A stretch of DNA of 64,000 nucleotides from Bog-756 sp963741055 (GTDB taxonomy: Bacteria > Actinomycetota > Acidimicrobiia > Acidimicrobiales > RAAP-2), in NCBI GenBank assembly GCA_963741055.1, contig CAVUGU010000002.1, positions 124,001 through 188,000 on the forward strand. Reading direction: 5' to 3'. The position numbers and the translations under genes were made by a program. Below are positions 8,380-17,747 of this stretch, piece after piece; the first letter of the stretch is position 1; the number at the start of each line of letters is the position of its first letter. The notes below the pieces were generated by a model. That model ran no database searches. It was not told where the DNA came from and saw nothing but the letters and a program-made list of their open reading frames with translations.

Positions 8380-9183
8380 GTGGGCGTGCCCGAGAACATC
8401 GAGGTCGCCAACGTCGGCCCGGTCACCGTCGTCGCCATCGATCGACCCGAGCGGCGCAACGCGGTCGACCGGCCGACCGCCGAGGCGCTGCTCGACGCCT
8501 TCGGGCGCTTCGACGCGGATCCGTCCTCGTCGGTGGCGGTGCTCACCGGCAACGGGGGCACCTTCTGCGCCGGCGCGGACCTGAAGGCGATCGCCACCGG
8601 GCAGGGCAACCGGGTGACCGAGGACGGGCCGGGGCCGATGGGCCCGACCCGGATGGTCCTCTCCAAGCCGGTGATCGCCGCGGTCGAGGGCTTCGCGGTC
8701 GCCGGCGGTCTCGAGCTCGCCATCTGGTGCGACCTGCGAGTGCTCGCCGCTGACGCGGTGCTCGGCGTCTTCTGCCGCCGCTTCGGGGTTCCCCTCGTCG
8801 ACGGTGGCACCGTGCGCCTCCCCCGGATCGTCGGACAGGGAAGGGCGCTCGACCTCATCCTCTCCGGCCGAGAGGTGGGCGCCGAGGAGGCGCTCGCCAT
8901 CGGCCTCGCCAACCGGGTGGTCCCACCGGGCGCCGCGCTGGAGGCGGCCGTCGCATGGGGCCGCGAACTGGCCGCCCTCCCCCAGGACTGTCTGCGCAAC
9001 GACCGGCTCTCCGCCCTCGGCCAGTGGGGTCTCACCGAAGAGGACGCGCTGGCGCTCGAGTACCGCTTCGGCATCGCCAGCCTCTCGTCGGGTGAGGCAG
9101 GTGCCGGTGCACAGCGTTTCGCCGAAGGCGCGGGGCGGTCGGGAGGCACCGTCGAACCGCCGGCGGCGGGCACCTCCGCCTGA
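8380..9183 (+). CDS. Enoyl-CoA hydratase/isomerase (crotonase) family protein
   Basis: A 267-residue crotonase-fold protein with the oxyanion-hole segments CAGADLKAIA (near residue 65) and VEGFAVAGGLELAIWCDL (near residue 105). These features hold the CoA thioester; the catalytic acid positions vary and the exact reaction (hydration, isomerisation or hydrolysis) cannot be set from sequence. The start is GTG at 8380 or GTG at 8386. The C-terminus is Gly/Ala/Pro-rich and probably flexible. It is followed 15 bases later by a HAD hydrolase on the same strand. Lipid or aromatic acid breakdown is the likely context. Confidence 0.85.
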   Translation: MGVPENIEVANVGPVTVVAIDRPERRNAVDRPTAEALLDAFGRFDADPSSSVAVLTGNGGTFCAGADLKAIATGQGNRVTEDGPGPMGPTRMVLSKPVIAAVEGFAVAGGLELAIWCDLRVLAADAVLGVFCRRFGVPLVDGGTVRLPRIVGQGRALDLILSGREVGAEEALAIGLANRVVPPGAALEAAVAWGRELAALPQDCLRNDRLSALGQWGLTEEDALALEYRFGIASLSSGEAGAGAQRFAEGAGRSGGTVEPPAAGTSA

Positions 9184-9198
9184 CCCGGGCCGGCGGCG

Positions 9199-9864
9199 AT
9201 GCCCGATGTGGCTGCATTCGACTTCGACGGGACGGTGATCCGACGTGGGAGCGTCTTCGGCTTCCTCAGCGCGGTCAGCGGACGACGCAGGGCGCTGTTC
9301 GCAGCCGCCGGCATGCTCCCCCGGCTGGTCCACGCGGCACTGGTCGGCGGGGAGGTCGCCGACCGCACCAAGGAACGACTCTTCGAGCGCACCCTCGCCG
9401 GGGTGGAACCGGGTCACCTCGATCGCGTCGCGCACGTCTATACGGAACGGCTCCTCGACCGGGTACGACCCGACATCGCGGCCCGGCTCGACTGGCACCG
9501 CGGGCGAGGTGACGCGGTGCTCCTCGTCTCCGCGTCCCCGGAGGTCTACGTCGGGCTGGTCGCCCGGCGGCTCGGTGCCGACGGGGTCATCGCGACCCGG
9601 CTGGCGGTCGGGGACGACGGGCGACTGACCGGCCACTACGACGGGGCCAACTGCCGGGGTCCGGAGAAGATCCGGCGCCTCCGGCGATGGATCGAACGCT
9701 CGGGGATCACGGCTCCCAAGCTCTGGGCCTACGGGAACAGCCGCGGAGATCTGTCGATGCTCGAAGCCGCCGACGTCGGCGTCAACGTGGGACGTCTGGG
9801 GCGCTTCGGACGGCTCCGGCGGTATCCGTCGCTTCGACGCACTCAGCCGGCGGCCGAGCCGTAG
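9199..9864 (+). CDS. HAD-IB family hydrolase (phosphoserine-phosphatase-like)
   Basis: A 221-residue haloacid-dehalogenase-superfamily phosphatase. Motif I is AFDFDGTV (nucleophile Asp near residue 8), motif II is VSASPE, and motif III/IV is YGNSRGDLSML, where the family usually has GDSxxD; the Asn-Ser replaces Asp-Ser in part. This set matches the HAD-IB group that includes SerB-like enzymes and the phosphatase partners of acyltransferases. The substrate is not known. The gene overlaps the convergent SpoIID-type gene by 22 bases, leaving no room for a terminator between them. Confidence 0.85.
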   Translation: MPDVAAFDFDGTVIRRGSVFGFLSAVSGRRRALFAAAGMLPRLVHAALVGGEVADRTKERLFERTLAGVEPGHLDRVAHVYTERLLDRVRPDIAARLDWHRGRGDAVLLVSASPEVYVGLVARRLGADGVIATRLAVGDDGRLTGHYDGANCRGPEKIRRLRRWIERSGITAPKLWAYGNSRGDLSMLEAADVGVNVGRLGRFGRLRRYPSLRRTQPAAEP

Positions 9865-11882
9865 AACCCCGCGTCGCCGAAGGCGAAGATGCCGCCGTCG
9901 CCCGCCACCATCCAGTAGCCGCGGCCGTCGGGAGTGCCGACCATCCCGACCACCGGTCGGACCAGATGGAGCGACCCGGTCGAACCGTAGAAGAGCGCGC
10001 GGCCGAATGCGAAGATGCCGCCGTCGGAGGCGACCAAGCGATAACCGTCCCCGCCCGGAACGGTCGAGATCCCGACGACGGGACGGTTGAGCGGTTGCCC
10101 TCCCATCGAGCCGACGAAGCCCGCGTCACCGAACGCGAAGACGCCCCCGTCGGAGGCGACCAGCCAGTACCCCTTGCCGTCGGCGGTCGCGGCCATCCCC
10201 ACCACCGGCTGGTTGAGGACGAGGTTGCCGGTCGAGCCGTAGAAGTGCGCGTCGCCGTAGCTGAAGATCCCGCCGTCGGCCGCGACCAGCCAGTAGCCGC
10301 GCCCGTCCGGCGTCGGGGCCATCCCGACCACCGGCTTGTTGAGGACGAGGTTGCCGGTCGAGCCGTAGAAGTGCGCGTCGCCGTAGTCGAAGATTCCACC
10401 GTCCGAGGCGACCAGCCAGTACCCCTTGCCGTCGGCGGTCGCGGCCATCCCGACCACCGGCTTGTTGAGGGCCAGCCCGTCCGCCGAACCTTGGTAGCTC
10501 GCGTCCCCGAACGCGAACAGCGATCCGTTGGCACCGACCACCCAGTAGCCCTTGCCGTCCGGAGTGGCGGCCATCCCGACACCCGGTCCGGTGATGGTGG
10601 TCCCGACCCTGAACCAGTCCGACTTGAGACCGAGGGCCGCGGCGAAGGCGTCGCCGGTCAGCGAGACGTTCGACGCCGACCCGACGAGTGTCATCGCGGT
10701 GACCCGACCCCCGAAGTCACCGAATCCGTTGCGGGCGGTCACCTGGATCGCCTCCAGGGTCCCGAGTCGCGGCCATGCCGCCTCGACGCTCGAGACCGGG
10801 ATCGAGGCCGACCAGGTGTGGTTCGGGTTGCACGCACCCGGCACACAGACCGAGTCGCCCGCATCGACCCCCGCCGGGAAGGCCCCGGGCGCGCTGTAGC
10901 CGCCGGTCGAGGCCGAGTACTGGGTCGACGCCACCGTCCCCCCGGCGAATTCCATGACGACTCCGGCCGTGTCGGTCACCGCGAGGTCACTGATCGAGGT
11001 CTCGTTCGCGAGACCGCGGTAGGTCTGACAGGCGAGGTCGCACACATCGGCGTAGCCCCCATAGGAGCCGAGACCGGCCATCACGAACGAGCGCGCGGCG
11101 ACCGCCTGGGCCTCGAGCTCCTGGAAGCCCCAGGGGTTGCCTTGCGGCCCGGGCCCGCCGAGGGTCCCCCATCCCGCCGGCGACTCGTTCGGGACAACGC
11201 CCGACACGTACTGCTCGAGCGGCACGATGTTGACCGTCCGGGGCGCACCGTCGGAGTTGTACGTCGCCTCGATCGAGCCCCGCAGGGTGAGGTTGCCGCC
11301 GATCTGGCAGAGCTGGAGCGCTTTCGACCCGGCCTGCGGGTCTCCGAGTCCGGGGTTGGAGCTCGGCTGCACGGTCGGGTCGGCGAGTGTCGCCCGGGGG
11401 GTCCAGGGCCCGCCGCATCCCGGACCGACCGCGACGGTCCACACTCCGCCGCCCACCGGTCCCATCAGCACGGCCTGACCGGCCGGAACCGAGATCGAGG
11501 TCCCGGCGACCGAGAAGGGCGAACCCGAGGTGACGATCGCCGTGTTGCCGTCGTTCTCGGTGAGCGCGACGCGCACCAGGTGCGACTCCTGCCCGGCCGT
11601 GAGCGACGCCGGCGACGTCCCGCCGTAGTAGTGGTCGAGGATCGCCTGGTAGCCGGTCCCGCTCAGCGCGTAGCCGAGCGCGCCCCACTGCCCCATCCCG
11701 TGACCGTGGCCGAAGCCGTGACCGGTGAGCGAGACCGTCGACGACGGATATGCAGCAGCTGCTTCAGGTAGCGCCAGCGCACCGGCTATCGCGAGCAAGA
11801 CGAATACCACGAGCGCGGCGAGCAACCCGGCAACCCGACGGCAGATGCCGAGTCTCAGACGGCGACCGTGTTCGACATGCAC
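9843..11882 (-). CDS. Secreted SpoIID/LytB-domain protein with six C-terminal 42-residue repeats
   Basis: A 679-residue exported protein. A signal peptide or anchor lies at residues 15-45 (basic start, then LLAALVVFVLLAIAGALAL). The middle part (about 60-430) has the SpoIID/LytB features GHGHGMGQWGALGYA, LEQYVSGVVPNESP and QAVAARSFV, a domain found in sporulation lytic transglycosylases and amidase enhancers but also common in non-sporulating actinobacteria. Residues 433-679 form six tandem units. It probably works on peptidoglycan outside the membrane, with the repeats as a binding or propeller-like module. It is in the same direction as the FG-GAP protein upstream, which bears the same repeats. 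Function beyond wall remodelling is inference. Confidence 0.85.
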   Translation of the reverse strand: MHVEHGRRLRLGICRRVAGLLAALVVFVLLAIAGALALPEAAAAYPSSTVSLTGHGFGHGHGMGQWGALGYALSGTGYQAILDHYYGGTSPASLTAGQESHLVRVALTENDGNTAIVTSGSPFSVAGTSISVPAGQAVLMGPVGGGVWTVAVGPGCGGPWTPRATLADPTVQPSSNPGLGDPQAGSKALQLCQIGGNLTLRGSIEATYNSDGAPRTVNIVPLEQYVSGVVPNESPAGWGTLGGPGPQGNPWGFQELEAQAVAARSFVMAGLGSYGGYADVCDLACQTYRGLANETSISDLAVTDTAGVVMEFAGGTVASTQYSASTGGYSAPGAFPAGVDAGDSVCVPGACNPNHTWSASIPVSSVEAAWPRLGTLEAIQVTARNGFGDFGGRVTAMTLVGSASNVSLTGDAFAAALGLKSDWFRVGTTITGPGVGMAATPDGKGYWVVGANGSLFAFGDASYQGSADGLALNKPVVGMAATADGKGYWLVASDGGIFDYGDAHFYGSTGNLVLNKPVVGMAPTPDGRGYWLVAADGGIFSYGDAHFYGSTGNLVLNQPVVGMAATADGKGYWLVASDGGVFAFGDAGFVGSMGGQPLNRPVVGISTVPGGDGYRLVASDGGIFAFGRALFYGSTGSLHLVRPVVGMVGTPDGRGYWMVAGDGGIFAFGDAGFYGSAAG
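9846..10586 (-). repeat. Six tandem 42-residue coding repeats (SpoIID-type protein)
   Basis: Units of 126 bases encode the pattern PVVGMAxTxDGxGYWLVASDG then GxFxFGDAxFYGSTGxLxLN. There are six units; the first and fifth diverge and the last is shortened to 37 residues. Regular Gly-Tyr-Trp, Asp-Gly-Gly and Phe-Gly-Asp positions suggest one beta-meander per unit, so six units could close into a six-bladed propeller-like ring. This is a structural guess from periodicity. Confidence 0.85.
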
Positions 11883-11994
11883 CTCGGTGGGTCACGGTAG
11901 TGGGAGCCGCCCTCGACGGGGTGGATCGTGGCCCGGCGACACGTGGCCTGGCGAGACGTGGCGCCGACAAGACGCGGCATCGCTCGCGGCTCGG

Positions 11995-14248
11995 TCAGTC
12001 GGTGCCGATTGCCGCAGAGAAGAGCTGTGGGACCGATCCGTAGAAACCGACGTTGAAGGCGAACATGCCTCCGTCGGCTGCGACCATCCAGTAACCACTG
12101 CCGCGACGGCCCGGCGCCATGCCGACCACCGGCTGCTGAAGGCTCAACGAACCGGTCGAGCCGTAGAAGGGTGCGTTGCCGAAGGAGAAGACGCCCCCGT
12201 CCGATGCGACCAGCCAGTACCCCTGTCCACCATTCGACGCCATCCCGACCACGGGACGGTTGAGTGGCTGACCACCCATGGACCCGTAGAAGGCTGCGTC
12301 GCCGAAGGCGAAGAGTCCGCCGTCGGAGGCGACCAGCCAGTAGCCGCGACCGTCTGGTGTGGCCGCCATGCCCACCACCGGCTGGTTGAGCGCGAGCGAT
12401 CCGGTCGAGCCGTAGAACCCGGCGTCGCCGAAGGCGAAGAGGCCGCCGTCGGATGCGACCAGCCAGTAGCCGCGCCCGTCCGGGGTCGAGGCCATGCCGA
12501 CCACCGGCCTGATTGAGCACGAGCGATCCGGTCGAGCCGTAGAACCCGGCGTCGCCGAAGGCGAAGAGTCCGCCGTCGGATGCCACCTCCCAATAACCGC
12601 GCCCGTCGTGGGTGCTCGCCATGCCGACGATGGCCCGGTTGAGCGGCTGGCCGCCCATCGAGCCGTAGAAGGCTGCATTGCCGAATGCGAACAGTCCGCC
12701 GTCGGACGCGACGTTCCAGTACCCGCCACCGTTGGCCGTCGATGCCATGCCGACGATCGGCTGGTTGAGGTGTCCCGGGGCCGGCTGGTTCAGCACACCG
12801 GTGAGCTGGGGGTTCTGATGGAACATGGGCCAGGCCCGCTTACCGAGGGAGTGACCGGCCGAGCCGTTCACCTCGTAGTGCTGGATCATGCCTGCGTTGC
12901 CCGCGTCGTAACCGGCGATGGTGATACCGATGGTGCCGTTCGGATCGGTGGTCACCATCGGCGAGCTCTGCAGTCCGAGGGTCCCGCCGCCGAGGACGGC
13001 GAGCAGCTGTGCACTCCGCCCGTCGAAGATGGCGAGGCCGGAGGTGGTCGGGACGAGCACGTCGTTGTAGCCGCCGCCGCTCAGATCTGCAGTGGTGATC
13101 CCGCCGATGATCTGGCCGCCGACTGCCTGCGGCCACCCCGGCATCGGGGCGCCGTTCGAGCCGTTGAGCGCCCAGACCAACCCGCCCGAGCCGGTGTCGG
13201 CACCCTCGACCACCTCGACGTTGCCGTCACCCTCGAGGTCGCCGATGGCCGGGCTGTCGGTCGTCGTCCCGCCGAGGTTGGCCTGCCAGACGACGCCGCA
13301 TCCGCCGTTCAGGGCGAGGACCGTGTTGGTGTCGGGTGCGCCCGGGTAATAGGAGCCGGTGCCGACCGCGATCCCCGTCTGGCCACCGGCGAGGAAGTTC
13401 CCGACCGCCGGCGACGAGTCAACCGTCTGGTTGGTGTCATGGTCACAGATCAAGTTGCCGCCGGGACCGAGCACCCGGACATGTCCGCCGTTGCTGTAGG
13501 TCTGACCGTACGCGATCCCCGCGGTCGAGTCCCCACCCTCGATCACGTCGGTCTGGCCGTTCCCGTACAGGTCGGCGAGCGAAGGCGTCGAGAAGCTGCT
13601 GTCGGCAGTGAAGAACGGCCACCCTGGCAACACCGCGCCGTTCGCCGCGTTGAACGCGTACTGGTCCTGTCCGAGCGAGGGTGCGACCACCGCAGTGACG
13701 CCGTCGATCGAGCCGACCGACATCGAGGCCTGCACGCCATGATTTCCGTTCGGATCGGTTGCATTGCGGCCCCAGATCTGCGCGCCGGCGTGATTGAACG
13801 CGTAGTAACCGCCGACGTTGGGACTCGCCGCGTTCCCCGCACCGACGAAGACGTCGTCGGTACCGCCACCGGCAGGGGTCACCGACGGAGTCGAGTCGAT
13901 CGGCGCGCCGGTATGGGCGGGCCAACCCGCAACCCCGGAGCCGTTCGAGAGGTGGAACGCCCACACGTTGCCGGCACGGTCGCCGACCACGGCCGCGGGA
14001 CCGCCCCCGTCGAGGGTCGCTTCCGACGGCGAGCTCTGGCCGATCGGTGCGCCGCCGTCGGGCAGCGTCTGCTGCCAGACGAGCGAGATGCCGAGGCTGG
14101 CGTGGGGAACTGCGCCTCCTGCCGACGCGGGCACCGACGAGACCGCGAGCGAGGCAACCGTCGCGAGCGCGGTGGCCGAACACGCCGCCAACACGCGGTG
14201 CCCCCGTCTCGCTGCCGCCGTCGTGGTCCGGACTCGTGCATCAGCCAT
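11995..14248 (-). CDS. Secreted FG-GAP-like beta-propeller protein with six 42-residue repeats (one apparent frameshift)
   Basis: After repair, 750 residues. The N-terminus is a signal peptide ending near ASAGG. The first 500 residues carry VCBS/FG-GAP-like units (DLYGNGQTDVIEGGD, DLEGDGNVEVVEGAD, DLSGGGYNDVLVP), which usually bind Ca2+ and form a seven-bladed propeller. The last 250 residues are six units of the same repeat as in the neighbouring SpoIID-type protein. Near 12508 one extra base breaks the second repeat (LNQ|PVVGM); removing it restores all later units. ATG at 14248 follows GGAGG. It is probably a surface or exported binding protein, and its partner is likely the gene just downstream. 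No catalytic motif was found. Confidence 0.8.
11998..12760 (-). repeat. Six tandem 42-residue coding repeats (FG-GAP-type protein)
   Basis: Same unit as at 9846-10586: six copies, one with 41 residues, the last degenerate. The units are more alike to one another here than in the sister protein, pointing to recent expansion or gene conversion. The frame break near 12508 falls at the junction of the second and third unit, where repeat DNA is prone to assembly error. Confidence 0.8.
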
Positions 14249-14470
14249 CGAACAAATCCCTCCTGCCCGGCGCGAACGCCGGTCCCCATCGTCCCGAGGT
14301 GCCGTGCTGGAGCCGCAAAGGCGAGGCACGACCCCGACCCTCGCGCGTATCGGCGCCTCGTCCCGGGAACTGAACCCCCGATGCGGGCGAGGACCGTGGG
14401 GATGCTGCCTACGTGCTCGGACGGCATCGGGTATACGGCTCCGCCCCGGAGCCGCCCGGTACCCTGAGCC

Positions 14471-16279
14471 ATGGCCCTCGACCACCCATCCGTGCTCGTG
14501 GCCAGCCCCGACGAAGCCGGCGACCGTGTCGAGTCGGCTCGGGCGCCGCGGACTCGACATCGGCACCAGAGTCCCTGGGTCGCTCCGGTCGCGGTCGGTG
14601 GCGTCGCACTCGTACTCCGGCTGCTCACCGCGGCCAGCGGCCCGACTGACTGGGACTCGGCCCAGTACGTCCTCGCGACCGGCCGCTACGACGTGAGACA
14701 CGGACTGCCCCAGCCGCCCGGCTATTGGTTGTACGTCGAGTCGGGGCGGGCGCTGGCCGCGATCGGTGGCCTCGGAACCGTGCACGCCCTCGTGCTCCTC
14801 GCCGCCGTCGCTTCGGGCCTCGCTGCAGCGCTCACCGTGGTCGCGGGCCGAGACCTGGGCGGGCCGTGGGTTGGTGTTGCCGCGGGCGTGGTGGTGGCCG
14901 CCTCACCCTTCGCGTGGTTCAGCGGATCCATCGTCGCGACCTACTCCTTCGATCTGCTGGCCTGTCCCCTCTTGATGACTCTGGCCTGGCGCGCCCGCCC
15001 CGGCAGTTGGCACGGGATCGCCGCCGTTGCCGCGGTCGGATTTCTTGCCGGGTTCCGCCAGTCGATCGTGCAGTCGTTCGCTCTCTTGGCGATCGTCTCC
15101 GTGGTCGCCGCCACCCGCACCTGGCGGCTCTTCGCCGCCACCCTCGGCGCGGCGGTCGCCTCGGTCGGCATTTGGTTCGTGCCGATGGTGGTGATGCAAC
15201 CCGGCGGGTTCGCTGCGTGGGCCCACGCCACCCGCATCGAGGCAACCGGTGCAGCGCAGTCCACCTCCGTCCTCGACCACGCGCCCGGCGGCGCGACCAA
15301 TCTCGGCACCTTCGCCGGCTACACGACGGTGGCGCTGGCTCCACTCGGGCTGCTGGCGATCCTCGCCTGTCTCGTCCTCGCCGGACGCTGGCTCATGGGA
15401 GGTCGCGGGACCGGCTCGCCGCAATCCCCGGCCGTGGCGTCCGGGGATGTCACCGAAGGTCGCCCGTGGTACCAGTCGAGAGCCGCGATCCTCGGTGCCG
15501 CATTGGTGCCCCCGATCCTGCTGGTCGCGCTCGTGCAGTTCGCGAAGGGTGGTTACCTGCTCGCGTACCTGCCGGCGGCGGTGATCCTCTTGTTGCTCCC
15601 ACTCGGCGCGCTCACCGGAACGCTTCCTCCGACTGGCCGCTCACGGCAGAGGTCGGCGCCGCACCGGTTGTCTCTTCCTTGGCTCTGCGTCGCGACGCTC
15701 GGCGTCGTCGTCGTCGTGGGGCTCGGCGCGCAGCGTTTCCTCGCCGGCGACGGCGTGCTGCCGCAGAGCTGGGTGCGGAGCTCGGGGGCCCTCTGGCTCG
15801 CGCAACCGCGGTACCAGGCTCCCTACCCCGACACCCGGGCCACCATCCGTTCCACCGACGAGATCGACGGCGCACTCTCCGGCCTGGCGCCGTCGGTTCG
15901 CAGCTCTTCCGACGTGATCGTCCTCGACACCGTGGACGGTGGCGCCTCCTTCTACCGAAACGCCGGATGGGCCCTGCCCTCGGATCGCATCGCGCTGATC
16001 GCGCCCGGAGACGTCCAGTACAACGAGCTGCACGGCGCGCTCTACTACGCGTCGGGATCGGTCGTCAGCGTCGGGCCGGGAGGTTCGGTGTTCCTGGTCG
16101 CCTCCCCGGCGCTCACCGGCCTCGCTTCGCTGGCGTCCTCCGGTGACGCCCAGCCGGTGGCCGTCCCCCGGCCCATCGGCCACTACCTGGTCTTCAAGAT
16201 CTCCCCGGGCGCCTCACTCCTCGGCGTGCGGGTCGTCTCGACGGCAGGCCACCGCCCCCTCGGTACAGGGATCTTCTGA
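14471..16279 (+). CDS. Polytopic membrane protein, GT39/DUF2723-like glycosyltransferase candidate
   Basis: A 602-residue integral membrane protein with about ten hydrophobic segments in the first 480 residues and an extracytoplasmic C-terminal region of about 150 residues. The first loop holds an acidic DSAQY motif followed by QPPGYWLYVE, the pattern seen in lipid-linked-sugar-dependent glycosyltransferases of the GT-C fold (protein O-mannosyltransferase and DUF2723 relatives), where the Asp is catalytic. It is divergent from the FG-GAP protein across 222 bases. It may glycosylate exported proteins or lipids, but the donor and acceptor are unknown and the family assignment is tentative. Confidence 0.6.
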   Translation: MALDHPSVLVASPDEAGDRVESARAPRTRHRHQSPWVAPVAVGGVALVLRLLTAASGPTDWDSAQYVLATGRYDVRHGLPQPPGYWLYVESGRALAAIGGLGTVHALVLLAAVASGLAAALTVVAGRDLGGPWVGVAAGVVVAASPFAWFSGSIVATYSFDLLACPLLMTLAWRARPGSWHGIAAVAAVGFLAGFRQSIVQSFALLAIVSVVAATRTWRLFAATLGAAVASVGIWFVPMVVMQPGGFAAWAHATRIEATGAAQSTSVLDHAPGGATNLGTFAGYTTVALAPLGLLAILACLVLAGRWLMGGRGTGSPQSPAVASGDVTEGRPWYQSRAAILGAALVPPILLVALVQFAKGGYLLAYLPAAVILLLLPLGALTGTLPPTGRSRQRSAPHRLSLPWLCVATLGVVVVVGLGAQRFLAGDGVLPQSWVRSSGALWLAQPRYQAPYPDTRATIRSTDEIDGALSGLAPSVRSSSDVIVLDTVDGGASFYRNAGWALPSDRIALIAPGDVQYNELHGALYYASGSVVSVGPGGSVFLVASPALTGLASLASSGDAQPVAVPRPIGHYLVFKISPGASLLGVRVVSTAGHRPLGTGIF

Positions 16280-16404
16280 CAGTTCGGCTGGAGGGATGGG
16301 TCCTTCTCGTGGCTGCCGGTCCCTCGGGCTGCCGTCCGCCGGCGGCTGGCCGCGACGTCCTCGGGCTGGCCGCACCTCCCTCGGGGTACCTGTCCTTCCG
16401 ACAC

Positions 16405-16434
16405 GTGATGTATATCGATGTATATATACATCAC
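16405..16434. promoter_or_regulatory. AT-rich inverted repeat in a convergent intergenic region
   Basis: Perfect 11-base arms GTGATGTATAT (16405-16415) and ATATACATCAC (16424-16434) flank an 8-base spacer. The core GATGTATA occurs twice in direct order (16407-16414, 16417-16424) and once inverted. This is an A+T island in very G+C-rich DNA. It lies downstream of both flanking genes, so it is not an obvious promoter operator. It could be a binding site for a nucleoid or replication protein, or a remnant of a mobile element. Confidence 0.45.
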
Positions 16435-16462
16435 CGGTCGCGGGACTACTCCCCCTGGAGAC

Positions 16463-16509
16463 CCGTCCACACCTGTTGCTCACCTGCAGAGGGCCGTCCA
16501 CACCTATTG
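16463..16509. repeat. Short direct repeat pair
   Basis: CCGTCCACACCTGTTG (16463-16478) and CCGTCCACACCTATTG (16494-16509) differ at one base and are 31 bases apart. They lie between the A+T-rich inverted repeat and the hairpin that closes the glycan operon. No coding potential is seen in the region 16280-16536. Confidence 0.45.
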
Positions 16510-16526
16510 ACCACAGCAGGACCTCT

Positions 16527-16547
16527 CCGCAGGTCTTTATCCTGCGG
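16527..16547 (-). terminator. Hairpin spanning the stop codon of the last glycan-operon gene
   Basis: Seven-base perfect arms CCGCAGG (16527-16533) and CCTGCGG (16541-16547) with a 7-base loop that contains the TAA stop of the glycosyltransferase. It ends the long leftward glycan operon. No T-run follows, so action as an intrinsic terminator is uncertain. Confidence 0.35.
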
Positions 16548-17715
16548 CGACCACCGTCTCTACAAAGGCCGCGTACCGATCGATGACCTGTGGCCAGCGG
16601 AAACGGCGATCGACGTACGCACGCCCCCGCTCTCCGAGCGAGCGCCGGGCGTCGGGATCGCTCGAGAGCAGGTCCACGCCCACCTCGAACTCGCTGTAGT
16701 CACCGAAGAGCACTCCCCCGCCAGATCGGCGACAGTGCTCGACGGTCGCCGCGCACAGCGCGTTCACCATCACCGGCGTCCGAGCGCTCCACGCCTCGGC
16801 AACCACCAAAGAGAAGGCCTCCCACGGCGACGGCGCGACCAGCCCGACCGCACCTTCGAGAAGCGCCCATTTCTCGTCGTCGGAAACCGGTCCGATCAGA
16901 TCGACGTCGGGGTGCTCGTCGGGGGCATCCACGACCGGTCCGGCGACCACCAGGCGAAGTGGTCCTGCGCGGCGCTCCTTGTAGCGGGCGAACAGTGACA
17001 CCAGCAAAGAGGTTCCCTTCTTGGGCTCGACGCGGCCGAGGCACAACAAATAGGGCGCGTCGTCCGCTCGAGCCGGTGCTGTGGCGGTCACGTCGCGCCG
17101 GTCGGGATCGTCCACTCCGAGTCCGAGGAGGAGCTGGCGGTGGGAGGCCACCGGGAAGAGACCCTGCACGAGCTCGCGCTCGGCCTCGGTCTGGAACACC
17201 AGCCCGTCGGCAGCGGCGAACACCCGCGGGAAGACCGGGAGACGGAGTGCCGGTTCGTCGTGGGCCGCTGGATGCAGGATGGTCGGGCGCTTCACCCGGT
17301 CGATGACCCGCACGGTCGGGTAGTAGAGGTACGGATAGAAGACGAGCGCGTCGACATCGGAGGACACTGCCGCTTCCACCAGCTCGGGCAAGACCGGGCC
17401 CTGCAAGTCGATCCACCGCTCTGCATCGCCTAGCGTCGCATCCGCAGGGGACGCCAGGAGCGAGGCGGAGAACGGGTGGAACGACGGATCCCGCCCGGAG
17501 CGGGATGGGAAGCGGACCACCGAGACACCGCCGATCGTCTCTTCGCCGGCCGGGTAGACGTCGGCCCAGGTGACGAAGTCCTCCGCGCAACTGGTCAGCA
17601 CCTCGACCTCCCAGCCGTCCCGTGCTGCGAGGTGTTCCGCCAGCAGTCGCGCGGCCGTCTCCGCGCCGCCGACGATGGCCGGCCCGTAGCGGGGCAGGAC
17701 GAAGGTGAGCTTCAT
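16537..17715 (-). CDS. GT4-family glycosyltransferase (type b, copy 2)
   Basis: A 392-residue retaining glycosyltransferase of the GT-B fold. The N-terminal acceptor domain opens with MKLTFVLPRYGPAIVGGAE; the C-terminal donor domain has LLCLGRVEPKKG and the EX7E-like segment PSPWEAFSLVVAEAW near residue 300. It is cytoplasmic and would add a sugar from an NDP- or GDP-sugar to a growing glycan. It closely resembles the protein at 23935-25182 along its whole length (same opening, HPAAHDEPAL, and RRSGGG), so the two are paralogues. It is the last gene of the leftward surface-glycan operon, 32 bases after the preceding glycosyltransferase gene. The sugar specificity is unknown. Confidence 0.88.
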   Translation of the reverse strand: MKLTFVLPRYGPAIVGGAETAARLLAEHLAARDGWEVEVLTSCAEDFVTWADVYPAGEETIGGVSVVRFPSRSGRDPSFHPFSASLLASPADATLGDAERWIDLQGPVLPELVEAAVSSDVDALVFYPYLYYPTVRVIDRVKRPTILHPAAHDEPALRLPVFPRVFAAADGLVFQTEAERELVQGLFPVASHRQLLLGLGVDDPDRRDVTATAPARADDAPYLLCLGRVEPKKGTSLLVSLFARYKERRAGPLRLVVAGPVVDAPDEHPDVDLIGPVSDDEKWALLEGAVGLVAPSPWEAFSLVVAEAWSARTPVMVNALCAATVEHCRRSGGGVLFGDYSEFEVGVDLLSSDPDARRSLGERGRAYVDRRFRWPQVIDRYAAFVETVVAAG

Positions 17716-17747
17716 CGAATTCGCGCGACGGCCGTCCGCCGTCGGCC

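Noticed and set aside
9843..9864. HAD and SpoIID-type genes overlapping at their 3' ends by 22 bases as a possible annotation error
   Set aside because: Both C-termini are supported by stop codons and by family sequence or repeat phase, so the convergent overlap seems real.
14249..14470. Possible c-di-GMP (GEMM) or c-di-AMP riboswitch before the FG-GAP gene
   Set aside because: A CGCAAAG element and nested small hairpins occur, but the order and spacing do not fit either motif on either strand. A covariance-model search would settle it.
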